From Aplectana chamaeleonis (Eukaryota > Nematoda > Chromadorea > Rhabditida > Cosmocercidae): a DNA stretch of 64,000 bases. The notes beneath the pieces were generated by a model that saw nothing but the letters and a program-made list of their open reading frames with translations, had not been told where the DNA came from and did no database searches. The DNA lies in the NCBI GenBank assembly GCA_029168955.1, contig JAPDOI010001711.1, positions 86,489-150,488 of the forward strand. The letters are read 5' to 3'. Shown piece after piece: positions 43,637 to 55,284 of the stretch. The translations under genes were made by a program, and so were the position numbers. Numbering within the stretch: position 1 is the stretch's first letter; the number at the start of each line of letters is the position of its first letter.

Positions 43637-44151
43637 TTGAAGGCAGTGTTCACGATAAAGAACCGTAATATAGTTTTCGATGTTTTTGGGTGAAACTGTT
43701 TAAGGAAATCACTGAAGAAAATAGTTATGCCTGTTCGTGTGTCAGGTTCGATGCGTTATCCGCGGGGAGACTGTGAACAACGCATCGAACCTGACGTCGG
43801 GGAAATGGTTTCACGCTTCGAAATTCTTAGGTAGGTGGCTTCGCTTTCTGCTTCCCGTACCAGAAATTGTTCGAAACTGAGAAGGGCCAATGTTGATGCT
43901 GTAATGCTAGAACCTCTGGCGATGAAGAATATTCGGAAATCCGGTGTCTGTTTCTACGGTAACACGAATCCAGGGCAACTGTTATAGGACGTGGGCTGGG
44001 TGGCTCAATGTTGGCTGGCCCACGAGATTTTCACCCTTCTCCTGACCGTTTTTTCGTCGCACTTCCGTTCTTGACTCTCTTAGACGGACCTAAGGCTCAC
44101 ATTTTAGCCAAAAAACGGGCAACTTTTTTTATTGTGAACACTGCCTGTAAT
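43637..44151. mobile_element. AGGCAGTG-family MITE with internal hairpin
   Basis: GAAGGCAGTGTTCACGATAA on the left, TTGTGAACACTGCCTGTAA on the right. At 43744-43798 GTCAGGTTCGATGCGTT and its exact inverse AACGCATCGAACCTGAC form a 17-bp perfect stem with a 21-nt loop. The right half (GGACGTGGGCTGGGTGGCTC, CACTTCCGTTCTTGA) matches other copies. Confidence 0.85.
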
Positions 44152-44472
44152 TATTCGGAATAGACTTCACGAAGGTGAAAGCGAATATGGTAGTCGCCAG
44201 GACGATATCAGGTTCGAGGATGACGTCTTCACCATATCAGCCTCGATAATACTTTTTGTAGAGATCACCTTAGCTATCCTATTATAATCTTTCAGGAATG
44301 TAGGCCTCCTCCTGGTATCTATGTACGTGAAGCCTGGGAACGGGGCTAGAGCAGTTCGTGCAACACCTCGATTGTATAACAGTTTCTCTATTGGAATTTC
44401 CAGGTTCTTGCATAACATCCCCTTGATCTTGTCCTTCGTTAGATAGCATCGACCCGCGGTAAACTGTAGCAA
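44152..44472 (-). other. Unrecognised open frame ending in a CAGTTTACCGC terminal repeat
   Basis: A 101-codon frame (44472-44167; no ATG at its start) with KDKIKGMLCKNLEIPIEKL and PGFTYIDTRRRPTFLKDY has protein-like composition. Its first codons are the sequence CTACAGTTTACCGC, the terminal repeat of the adjacent element in inverted orientation (TA at 44467-44468). It may be part of a longer relative of that element family. No transposase motif seen. Confidence 0.35.
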
Positions 44473-44475
44473 ATA

Positions 44476-47400
44476 CAGTTTACCGCAATGTTAAAAGGAC
44501 ATTGTGCGGTTGCGGTGACACACTAAAACTACGGTGGAAGACGCCAGATTTCATTATCGATCAACAGCACAGCTTATTTTCTGGGTGAGTTATGGTATTT
44601 CTTTTTTCTTGTTTGTTTCGGCATTATTTTAATTCTGACTGTTTAAATATTGCAGATAGGGGCTATTCTCAGTGCGTGAGGGAAATTTGCCGTTTGCTCG
44701 GGTTTCGAAGTGTTTTTTTTCAAAATTCCGTTTTGAAATTTAGATAACGGCAAAGTTCTCTCACACACTGAGAAAAGCCCCTATTCGTAGTATTACAAGA
44801 GTCACAAACAAAAATAATGCCGAAGCAAACAAGAAAAAAAGTAAACCGTAACTCATCCAGAAAATCAGCTGTGCTGTCGATCTTCTGTCTTAATCGGCAG
44901 GCTTTCGCCTGACGCGGTCATTCCGCATCTTCACCGAGGTGTGCCGTCCTAGTAGTCAGCCGTGTCCATTTTTCACGGTCTTCAGCCACAATTTGAACAC
45001 ATTTCATCCAGCTCTCACTATTCCATTTCCTGCGAAACGAAACATCGCGCCTAAACTGTCTTTCGATGCCGAGTGACTTCAAATCCTCTTTAACCACCTC
45101 CGTCCAGAACTTTCGCCAACGCCCAGGTGGCCGTTTCCAGACAGCATTTGGAAGCATTCTTAAAGCGTGTTGCACGGGACGATCCGGCGTTCTTCTTAGT
45201 ATATGCCCCAACAGTCGAAGTCGACTTTCCATTACTGCTTGAGATGGCGTTAGGAGATGCTGGCACCCCCTCGTGTCAAGCGTTGATGTACTGCGTCGAT
45301 TTCCTTGTAATGGTCTTTGTTATGGCATACATGCGGCCAGAAATATCCAAGCAAATGCCTAAAAAGCTTCCTCTCCGTCCAATCCAACCTTTCCTTCTGC
45401 GTCTCCGGTGCTGCCCACGTCTCCGATCCGTACATCATGATAGGGCGAATAGCGGATAGGTAGAGGCGCAACTTGACTTCCTCCGCGATGGTGATAGACC
45501 ACAAACCCTTCGTTAGAGAATTGAATGCAGATGTAGCCTTCGCATATCTTTGTTGAATATCCGCTGCATAACCACCATCATTCTTCAGCAATCAGCCCAA
45601 ATAACATCCACCAGTTCGATACGTTGTCCGTCCACACAAACTCCCGTCGGAGGCCTTCGAGAGACCCATATCTGCTTGCGTTTGTCGGGACGAAGACGAA
45701 GTCTATAGGCTGCGGCATACTTCGAAACGAGGTGCACAATCCTTTGCAGTTTTGCGTTGTTTTTAGCGAATAACACAATTTCGTCGGCGTACTCCAGGTC
45801 GACAAGGGAGCGTCCTGATGGTGTTAGGATCACATCCGCAGGAAACTGTTCTGCGACTCTACGCATGATGTCATCAACGGCGAAGTTGAAAAGAAAAGGT
45901 TGTGCTACGCCTCCTTGCCTTACTCCTGTTTTCACCTCGAAAGCTGACGTAAATCCGACAGGTGTACGAACTGCTGCTGTTGTTCCTTTGTTCATGTCCC
46001 CGATTAACCGAACATACTTTTCCGGGACTCCATCTGCTCACAGAGCGTTGAGCAATTGATCACGATGAGGAGAGTCGAACGCGGCTTCAAGGTCCAAAAA
46101 AGCAAGCTGTAATGGCTTCGAATACCACTGCCACGATTCAATTACTCTTCTCACGACGAACACTTGGTCGATGGTCGATCTTCCAGGTCGAAAACCGGCT
46201 TGCTCATCTCTGATCGTTCCTTCACGATGTTTGATAAGTCGCTCGAGAATGATACGTTCTAAAAACTTGTACATGACACGAAGTAGAGAGATTTCTCTGT
46301 AGTCCTTAGGATCCGTGACGAATAGCTTCTTGTGAAGAGGTACGATGATCGCATGTTTTCACTAATCGGGTATCCTTTCGCTCATCCATATGGCACGGAT
46401 GGTGTTGGTCATTTCACGAATCCCAGACGGAGGAAGAGCTTTCAGCATTTCAGCAGTGATTTTGTCATCTCCACCTGCCTTTCCATTCTTCATTTTCCTG
46501 GCACAATCCAAAGCTTCAGACTCAGTCGGCGGTTCCTCACTGACATCGTAATGTGCTCTCTGAACATGCGGGGGCTCTGGTACTGATGGCGCTGGACGAT
46601 TCAGTAATAAACTGAAGTAATCCTTCAATGTTGGCAGCGTCGCGTCACCAACTGCAACTCCATTAGTAGTGTTCAAGACAAGAGACATCTCTTCATCTTG
46701 CCGCTATACTGTCGTAACAACGTGTAGGCTTTCCTCGGGTTCTTATCTTCCCAAGCCTTCTCAAACTCCTTACCTCTACACGTCCATTCTCGTTCGCGGT
46801 CACTTTGAAGCTGCCGATGCAACAAACCTCCTCAAACGCTTCTCCTCCACGAAGTTTGCTGCAGTTCGGAGAGCACATACTCTGTTGTAGGTAGATGTTG
46901 TTTCTTCTAAGACGTAGGCGAACTTCTTATTAGGCTGTACAACCGGGAGTGCCTCCTTCTAAGCGCCCTCGATGCACTTGACACAAGAATCCGCGTCGCA
47001 AAGTTTCTTCTTCGTCCGTACTCCGATGTGAATAGAAACATCGTTGTCGAAAACTCCTTCTGCAATCTTTATCTCTGGGACTTGTTATGTCAATCCTCTG
47101 GAGAGGCAGAGCCCCTCACTTCCTCTTATGAATCCTCGCAGTGAAGTTCAACAGAACAGGACGGTGATACGAATCAAATGCGACATCCCACGCAGCTCTA
47201 GATCTTCGAATGTCCGATACTGGAATTTTCCTCGTCAGAACATAGCCGAGCTGTAGTTTCAAAGTTGTCATCTTCGGCTTCCGCTGCTCTTCCAGAGACA
47301 GCTGGGTTGGTCTCTGCCACGTAAGCTGATGGCGGTGATGATTCCTCTTGAATGTCGATGCGATAATCAGACCACTGGGTTCGCACAAGTTGACAAGACG

Positions 47401-48232
47401 GTAGCCATTGTCCGATGTTTGCTCCACTGGGAAGAGCCATTTACCGAATACTTCGGATTCCTGATCAAGTCCCATCCTCGCGTTTGCGTCGATTCCCACG
47501 ACAACAGCATGTTGAAAAGGTATCCTGGCTAGCAACGTGTTGAGTTCCTCATAAAACGCATCCTTCAAATTGTCCTCGGCGGTTTCAGTGGGCGCATGAG
47601 CACTCACTATCCACAGATTGAATCCTCTGTGATCCCGCAGTCGTACGAATGCATTCCGGCACGACGTTGAGCCAAACTCCTTGAACACACCATTAAAATC
47701 CTTCCTTATAGCTATTGCACAGCCTCCCACTCTCCTATCGTAGCGATACCGCAGTAGATGATGTACTCTCCGACGCTGATGACGGGTCTATCCTTGAGGC
47801 GGGTTTCCTGCAAAGCAGCAAACGATGCATGGAAATAGCTCAGAAGTCTGGATAGCGCAGTTTTTTGGATATCACTCGACAGCGATCGACAGTTCAGGGT
47901 GGCGAAACTGTGGCTTGTGGCCAAAGACTCCATGAACTCCTTAGTACGGATCCTAAGGTGTTATGGACCAGAGGCCTTAGTGTGCCGGACGGCGACACCT
48001 TTTTGCAATGTATGGGATACTTTCACAATATAGTTGTGCACGCTATATCGCACGAATGTTCCTTGTGTACACTCAAACGTCTGCTGGGTTCAGTAGAAGC
48101 AGGGGCACCAACGAGCAGGTACCCACAGACTTGTATACACACCCCCGATCGATAATGAAATCAGGCGTCTTCCACCATAGTTTAGTGTGTGACCGGAACC
48201 GCACCATGTCCTTTTAACATTGCGGTAAACTG
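44476..48232. mobile_element. CAGTTTACCGC palindromic element, split by RTE copy B
   Basis: TA on both sides (44474-44475, 48233-48234). Left part 44476-44882, right part 48147-48232. Joined across the RTE these make one palindrome of about 490 bp: CAGTTTACCGCAATG...CATTATCGATCAACAGCACAGC on the left, GCTGTGCTGT then GATCGATAATG...CATTGCGGTAAACTG on the right. Within the loop a further palindrome (ATAGGGGCTATTCTCAGTG / CACTGAGAAAAGCCCCTAT, 44657-44785) may be a separate insertion. Relative of 29966-30202. Confidence 0.88.
44883..48146 (-). mobile_element. RTE-type non-LTR retrotransposon, near full length, dead (copy B)
   Basis: Same layout as copy A. Endonuclease: FATLNCRSLSS, FAALQETRLK, GGCAIAIRKDF, VSAHAPTE, the metal-binding VVGIDANARMGLDQESE (lost in copy A) and SYHRPVLLNF (47933-47116). 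Polymerase: KAGGDDKITAEMLKALPP (46688-46362), DEQAGFRPGRSTIDQVFVVR and LAFLDLEAAFDSPHRDQLL (46274-46038), FEVKTGVRQGGV and LEYADEIVLFAKNN (45995-45585; the YADD box reads YADE), RLRLLGHILRRTPDR (45232-44918). At least six frame breaks. GATC is repeated at both ends (44879-44882, 48147-48150). The element and copy A share the 5' leader up to ATACACACCCCC. Confidence 0.95.
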
Positions 48233-48234
48233 TA

Positions 48235-49361
48235 TGTATCCTCTGGTTCCGGGCCAGATTTACTTTGTTCCCTCGCGCGCTTGTGTGGAGTGAGGGTATA
48301 GACAGCGAGAAATTGTGGGAAGAAGGAGACGCAGCGTACGCACGCCAGCGCACGCGACCTACGGAAATAAACCACACTTGGAAACAGAGGATACCAGTAA
48401 GACATGATTCAGTGAAGAATGCGCAACATTGGTGAAATCGTCGAGGACAGCGACTATTGCTCTGGTGCCGTTATAATTTTGAATAATTGAAAAGTCAAAA
48501 AATTTCTGAAATTTGTTTGTCACAGAAACAGCAAGCAAAATTATGAGTATGACAGATTCCGTGTACAGAGGCTGTTCGAATACTGAACTAGGTTCTTCTC
48601 CATACAAATTGTAAGGTTGAAAATTACAAGAAAATGCTGTGCCTCTATAGTTTTGACACGTAATGTAGTAGTGAGACGAATACGTACAGTAAAGGAGCTA
48701 CAAGCGAACAATAATGAGAACCAGCCGTGTTGTAGTCTCACATAGAGTTTTTAATTATGTGCAGTGTAAAACTCTAATAAGTGCGTTAATTATGTGCATT
48801 GATCTTGTTTCCATAGCAAAGTGCTGAAAAAGACAGTAGATCCCGTGGGATTAGTGATATTATTATAATCAGGAACCCCACGAAAAAAAACATGTCGAGA
48901 GAAACCCGCATCTTTATTGGTTTCGTTCTTTTGTCCCCTAAATTAAATTAACCATGGCCTCATAAGTCACTTCTCACGTAAAAGCGTTTCATTATAGGAA
49001 GTTGCCAGAATGTTACATGCAAATCACAAATGCTGCTAAAGTACTTGGCAGAAACTTCAACTCTTTCAGAGTGAGATGACAGAAATGGAACAGATTTGCG
49101 CAGCTTATCCGTTGCGTAGGATTTCGGTCTCCTTTCGCACGCTCTCGAAAGCCTGTGACCTCCGTCGTTTCTTAATGATCACTGTGACAAAGGAACTACA
49201 TACTTTTAGTCAGTCTGGCCATTTTCGGATGAAATGTACATTTCCGAAACCGTTTTTCGACGTAGAATGCGATTAGGGCCTTCTCAGCTGCCTAAAACCA
49301 CTCTGAAAAAAATTATAAGCGTTTTTCAAAGTCTGGCGGCAAGGTAGAGTTCTCGTGATAA
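48235..49361. other. No gene seen
   Basis: Ordinary AT-rich intergenic sequence. The minus frames at 48214-48741 show no motif. Confidence 0.35.
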
Positions 49362-49484
49362 TTTTAGTCTGATGGATGGACGGGGTTGCGACGGTAGATC
49401 ACCTCACCCGAATCGAAACCCCATTCTTCAGTGAGGCCGACAACCCCGCACGGCCAGTCGCCTGGTTCATGCGTCATACTAAAT
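49362..49484. mobile_element. MITE with TTTAGTCTGATGGATGGAC ends, intact copy
   Basis: TTTTAGTCTGATGGATGGAC on the left, GGTTCATGCGTCATACTAAA on the right, interior GGTTGCGACGGTAGATCACC. It serves as the uninterrupted reference for 37992-38484. Confidence 0.85.
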
Positions 49485-50330
49485 TGAAAACGGAAACCAC
49501 TCCTGAGGGTACCCCATGAAAGTTTTTGGGTGTTAGGAATCAAACTTGGCTCAAAACCTGTATGTAGGGATAATCTAAGGTGGTGAACACGAATCTAGAG
49601 TCCTTTTTTTTGAAATGTTCAGGTTTACTGTGGGTTACGGTTGGTACCATGCCATTCAGGTTGCAAAACCCACCTTAGTATTGCGAAAATTGACAAACGG
49701 ACGTTAAATTCGTATTCGCAGAAGCCCCGTATACAAATTTTCAGTCAAATCTGAGACTTTGACCAAACTACCGTATACCCACTGTAATCTGTCAGAACTC
49801 CGAATAACCCCCAAAGCAACAATTTGAATTGAGGGGTGGCGAACGTTTAGGCCGGGGCTGAGCACACGTCCCAGCATACCGATTCTGAATATGCACCCCC
49901 TTAGCTCGGTAATTTTTAGGCACCCCCCTATGAGAAATCGAAATCGGCCGTTTTCGGAAAAGTTGAGCAAAATAGCCATGATTTTGACTTCCTGATTTTG
50001 ATAAACAAGAATTTTTAAAAAAGCACTGAATATAGAAAATTCCGAAAATGTCAACAAAAAAGGTAGTGTAATTTTTAAACTTCAAAACAATCCCATGAGG
50101 AAAATTTGTTAGTAAGACGGTAAGTTATGACGAAAGATAAAACAATTTTCATTACAAAACAATTGAACAATTACAAACAACAAAACTACTACCTTTGCGA
50201 TAATTAATGTTTCCTGTCGAATGTTTTCATAAACCTAGGAAAGATTAGTTAATGTGTTTGGTTGTTCTGATGTGGAAATCAGAACTATTTCTTGTGTTGT
50301 GAAACAATGTTAGGATTCATGTGATGCGTA
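49485..50330. other. No gene seen
   Basis: Frames at 49704-50085 on the minus strand lack motifs. No repeats recognised. Confidence 0.35.
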
Positions 50331-50334
50331 GGGA

Positions 50335-51215
50335 GTGGAAAACAAGAGTTTTACCCTCCTAGAATGCCGCAATCCCTTAGAGAATCGGCTTGCCGTGCGA
50401 TACGGTGTTTGTACGCAGCTACACAGCGCACACGGGAGTGGACGCGCACACAATATAAATAAACAATGTATTTTATTACAGAACGGGGAGGAGAAAAGGA
50501 TTGAAACTGAAGGAAATGTTAGATGGCAGGAATAGGATACTTTCAATGTATCCATTATAGAAATTCAATGTAAACAAACTAAGTTGGAGCGGATTGAATT
50601 TTTAGACTTGATAAGGTTAATTCAAATGAACCTAGTTGATTAAAAACACCAATAAACATGAGAACTAAGAGCTTTGAGAGAAAGAGAAGAATTGGGCAAG
50701 CATTTTAATAGCAATAGGTTTGACATTCAATGTGACTTAAGGACCTTAAAGTTCGTCCCGGTTTTGTTCCGGTTTTCGGGTAAAACCGGGACGAGATTTA
50801 AGGTCCTTGAATCACATTAAAAATCGATCATATCAAGATTGAAATGTTTGCCAGATTCTCGTCTTTCTCATAATATCCTTCGCTGTCTTGTTTAATGCTA
50901 CATTTCATCAACTAGGTTCGTTTGAATGAACCTTGTCACGGCTAAATATTTACACCCGCTCTAACTTTGTTTATTTGCATTAAATTTATAAAAAGGGTAC
51001 ATCCAGAATAGACTACCTTTACCATCTTCCATTTCCTTCAGTTCCAATCCTTTTCTCCTCCCCGTTATGTAATAAAATACATTTTTTATTAATATTGTGT
51101 GCGCGTCCACTCCCGTGTGCGCTGTGTAGCTGAGGACAGACACCATCTCGCACGACCAGCCTAGACTATGAGAGATTACAGCATTCAAGGTGGATAAAAG
51201 TCGGGTTTTTATGTA
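50335..51215. mobile_element. Fold-back element of about 0.9 kb with a strong central hairpin
   Basis: Arms of roughly 350 bp: CAGCTACACAGCGCACACGG, GAGTGGACGCGCACACAATA, AACGGGGAGGAGAAAAGGAT on the left are inverted on the right (CTTTTCTCCTCCCCGTT, TATTGTGTGCGCGTCCACTC, CCGTGTGCGCTGTGTAGCTG). The centre (50729-50819) is a second hairpin: TTAAGGACCTTAAAG then TCGTCCCGGTTTT against AAAACCGGGACGA then TTTAAGGTCCTTGA. No transposase. Confidence 0.85.
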
Positions 51216-52190
51216 CAGGGTACTTCTCAATGAGAACGACACGGTCATTCGCTTCTTTCATAGGAACTTGCAATCTTCAATTTTTACAGGTGGCACTCTT
51301 CATAAGTCACATTCTCATGAATTAAAATCTATTGACTAGTTGTGATACTGACTTTGCTATCTGTACTTTCAAACTGTCGAAATAAAGCTTGGCCTGCTCG
51401 GATGGGTCCGGCCGGAGTAAGCAGCGGAGCGGTCGGTCATGGCAAAATATAACAGTGGTAAGGAGATTTTGACATGATAAGCCCGATAAGCCTTGCTTCG
51501 ACCAGCTCAGAATGGGCGACATAGGCTATACATCAGTCAGTTAATTTTTTTTAACTTGAACGACAGCTTTCCTGGGCGTTGTCTTTTATTTTTGCCTCGA
51601 ATCGGTAGCCACCCGCGCAATCAATGAACGTTGCATCAAAGAAACATGACTCCACATCAATCCTTACTTGCTACAAGATAACAGAGTAGTGTTTATTCCT
51701 TCATCAAAACAAACTTCGACAGCAACTATGGATTATTGCGAACACAACCTGCCTCTTTATCAATAATTTGAATTCTTTGAGTGTTCGACTCAAAAAGCGG
51801 AGAAGAAGATATGGCAAATCAGAAGAATAGTGTGTATTATTTTTCTCCTGAAATTCGACACAGAAGGCACTTCGTTCTTTTTTTTTGGTGTTCAGTTTAG
51901 GCACCCCTTTGCCCTCTCTGCAACGTCTAATATGCACTCCCCTAAGGTTAACCGGAAAGCGTGCTCAGCCCGGGTCGGGGCACGAACGAACGAGGCAGTG
52001 AGACGCAGGTGTTGGCAAGCCAGTTCGAACGCCGCTGTCATTGCAGCGCTTTCTCGTGGTTGTAGCAAAGCATCAACCAAGCTAATTCAAAGGAACGTTC
52101 TCACTCTTTGGGCACATATGTATATGTGGAATATTCAACTATGAATTGGAATAGTGACTGGCAAACCCTTTACTTAATTGATACACCAAT
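51216..52190. other. No gene seen
   Basis: AT-rich intergenic sequence; the 104-codon plus frame at 51830-52144 overlaps minus frames and has no motif. Confidence 0.35.
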
Positions 52191-52195
52191 TGAAC

Positions 52196-53760
52196 TACCG
52201 TATTCTCTTAGAAGTACATGTACTTCTAATACTCAGACCCCTATTTTACATGTACTTCTATTAGAGGTGTACTTCAACTAGAGGCTGTACTTCTAATTCT
52301 CAGCCCTCTCTTTTTGGTGTACTTCTAATAGAGGGTGTACCTCTATTCTTCGGCTCAATTTTTCGAATTTCCAGTGGTAGGCTCTTCACATTTCTTAATT
52401 TCCAGGATAACACCAAAAAATTGTATTTAACAAAATTTCAGACTGGGCTCAATTGAGTTGATGCTTTCACAATCCCTGATATCATAAATTCACACCTTTA
52501 TTTCTTCCAAAAAATGTATAAGTTCGTTTTCGATGTTGCTGACAGGTGCTTCATCGGCTTGTTATGTTTAAAAACAATTTAAAGGCAGCGTTCACGATGA
52601 ACATCATCGGTGATTTCCACAGTGAAATGATAGGCGAGTAAGATTCTAGGCTCCCAGTGTCGAAAAAACGGTGAAAAACGAGCCAGAAGTGGCAAAACAA
52701 AACATCAGCAAACAAGCGTTTTGGTGTCCCGAAACCGCCCGGTGCTCCACTTCCGCGCCCTCGATGTGAACAAATGAAGACTCAGATTACAGAAATGATC
52801 AAGTCAAGGAAGTACTGATAAGTGAGCTGATCGCTTGACTGCACCTTGATAGCGGTCAATTCCTCCATGCTCAAAAATCAGCGTAAAAAAGGGAGGGTCT
52901 ACTTTGACTCAAAAACGCGTCTTTTGCGTGGTTTTCAAGCATACCTTGCTATATTAGGCACCAGACCTTCTGTAAACCGAGGTGATATCGGAAGTAAAAT
53001 TTATTGTGAACACTGCCTTTAACTGATCGCCTTTCGAACCGTCCAGAGCGATTGAAAAGCGCGGTTCTTGAACGACCTGACAACAGCTTTTCTTGAAGCG
53101 AGCTCTTTGCGTCTACAATCCACTATAGGTAAAGTCTACCATTGGTGGTTTCTGATTTGTATAAGCGATTTCTATACGTAAATGATCCAATCTTCGTAAC
53201 GCTGGGGAATCTTGTTTTTTTTTAAGCACCGCTAAAGTCAACGTCTAGGGCCAAAACAAGTCGACATTGATCGACTAAAACCCAATCAAACAAAAATATT
53301 TGTAAAGAACCTAAATAAACTCTGTGCATTCGCCGCGAATAACACCAATGTCGAACTTTAGCTCTGCGTTTTTTCCTGGTCATTTGAAGTTCGCTGAGGT
53401 TTCATCATGAGTTGTCCCAAACAAGCAATCTTTGACCAAGGAAAGGATAGCCGATAGTTTTGTTTGTGAATATTCAAACCTCACATTATTGAAAAAAACT
53501 CGGGCAAACTGGTCTCTCTCAAATGCCACATTCGTGTTGCCAATCACTCACCCAAGTACTGAGGTCCACTCCAAAAAAGAGGTGTACTTCAAATAGAGGG
53601 TGTACTTCTAATACTCAGACCTCTATTTTATATGTACTTCTAATAGAGGTGTACTTCAAATAGAGGGTGTAATTCTAATACTCAGCCTTCCCTTTTAGGT
53701 GAACTTCTATTAGAGGTGTACTTCAAATAGAGGTGTACTTCTATTAGAGTAAATACGGTA
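52196..53760. mobile_element. Element with TACCGTATT ends made of GTACTTCTAATAGAGG subrepeats
   Basis: TACCGTATTCTCTTAGAAGTAC at the left, AGAGTAAATACGGTA at the right. Each end is a cluster of GTACTTCTAATAGAGGT / GTACTTCAAATAGAGG units (52205-52350 and 53570-53750), partly palindromic (GTACATGTAC). The middle contains a nested AGGCAGTG MITE and unrelated AT-rich sequence. No coding capacity seen. Confidence 0.78.
52580..53022. mobile_element. AGGCAGCG/AGGCAGTG-family MITE, nested
   Basis: TTAAAGGCAGCGTTCACGAT on the left, TTGTGAACACTGCCTTTAA on the right, TTAA at both sides. Interior differs from the 30819-31292 subfamily. Confidence 0.85.
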
Positions 53761-53871
53761 TCTACCCTCATTGAAATTGATTGAACTATTTATTTTGAGA
53801 GTTCTATGAGGACTTCGGGGTTTTATAGCAGGTGAGGAATGTAGGTTGAATTAAAATTTAGCCCGTTAAGG

Positions 53872-54161
53872 GTATGGTATACTTTTGCGACACACGGTCG
53901 CGTCGTTCTGCAAAGCGACAGCGACCGCCCCCCGCCCTTTAAATCCGTCGCAGTCGCAGTGGGCTGCACAGCGACAGCGACTGTGGTAGAACCAGGCTAC
54001 GGCACATTTGCAGTATGTCAGCCCTCCGCGACACGTCGCTGCGACGCACACGCGACATCTATTTCTAGGACGGCCGTTGCTATTGCTCCGATGCGGGTCC
54101 CGCCGCGATTTGTGTTAGATTGCATGCCTGTCGCTCATTACAGCGACAAAGTATACCGTAC
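53872..54161. mobile_element. MITE with GTATGGTATACTTT ends
   Basis: GTATGGTATACTTTTGCGAC on the left against CAGCGACAAAGTATACCGTAC on the right. Interior GTCGCAGTCGCAGTGGGC and GCGACAGCGAC resemble the GCGACAG-rich interior of 38047-38415, suggesting related families. Confidence 0.75.
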
Positions 54162-54214
54162 TCATTAGGGTCACTCGAGAACCTAGGTTCAACAAGCTGC
54201 ATTCAAAGCATTAA

Positions 54215-55284
54215 TTAAAGGGAGTGTTCACGAGCAATATCACCCAAAATTGGTGTTTGTTGGTCGTGTGGCAACTATTAGTGAAGGAACAGTGAAGAAA
54301 AACGTTTGGAGTAAGCTAAAATAACGGTTTCAAACATTCAGGGCGTGGACGAGCTTACTGGCCCTGCTAGTTTCCCCAAAACGGATCGATCAGGCTGAAC
54401 GCAACGGAGTTGCTTGGCAATTAGCCATTGAACACGTACGCGGCCCCGCGAGCTCGTCCGAAAGTCTGTGGGGGGGGGGCGGGCCGGGATAGGCAGGCAC
54501 AACGGGATAACTTTCAGAGCCGCTTTTATTGATTTCTGATTTCTTGGACCCCATCCCTCCAGCCTCTGCCAACTTAGTATTTCACACTTTAAAGGCAGCA
54601 TACACGCTCGCAAGCATAGTCGAGATAACAGCATAGATAGGTCCGCACGGCCCGTACTATGTCGTCAACGACGTTTGAAGCGCTGAAAACTGTCCAGGAT
54701 GACAATATTTGACAATGTTTGAGCAATCTTGCCTTCCACGCCCGTATTTTCACACCCCTTCGAGTAACAGAATGAGAATCGATACTTGAGAAAACATGTT
54801 TTAACTTAGAATGATAGCACTATAAAAAGGGAGTGCAGTAGAGAAAAAACTCGATTTACCTCAATATAACATGTTTGTGCACTGATAAAATCCTCCATTT
54901 CAAGAGGTCAGCCAAAGTAGAGCGGCATTCTCGAAAGTGGACGAGAGTGAATAGGTATGCAGACATGTTATACTCAAGTAAACCAAGCTATTTGTCTCGT
55001 GCACTCCCATTTGATAGTGCTACCACTCTCAATTATCACACGTTTTCACAAGTATCGATTCTCATTCTGTTACTCGAGGGGGTGTGAAACTACGGGCGTG
55101 GAAGGCAAGATTGCTCAAACATTGTCAAATATTGTCATTCTGGACAGTTTTAAGCGCTTCAAACGTCGTTGACGACATAGTACGGGCCGTCCCGACCTAT
55201 CTATCCTGTTATCTCGACTATGCTTGCGAGCGTGTATGCTGCCTTTAACCTCGTGAACGAGATTTATCGTGGACACTGCCATTA
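54215..55284. mobile_element. AGGCAGTG-family element (outer), split by a fold-back element
   Basis: TTAAAGGGAGTGTTCACGAG at the left and TATCGTGGACACTGCCATTAA at the right; the 54588-55247 element lies between. Only about 370 bp of left and 37 bp of right sequence belong to the outer element. Confidence 0.7.
54588..55247. mobile_element. Young fold-back element, arms about 300 bp and nearly identical
   Basis: Left arm TTTAAAGGCAGCATACACGC, TCGCAAGCATAGTCGAGATA, CCCGTACTATGTCGTCAACG, ATGAGAATCGATACTTG; the right arm is the inverse with few mismatches. Only about 45-60 bp separate the arms. End motif AGGCAGCATACACGC is related to the AGGCAGTG family, and TTAA adjoins both ends. A sister with the same ends is at 60199-60670. 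Confidence 0.92.
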
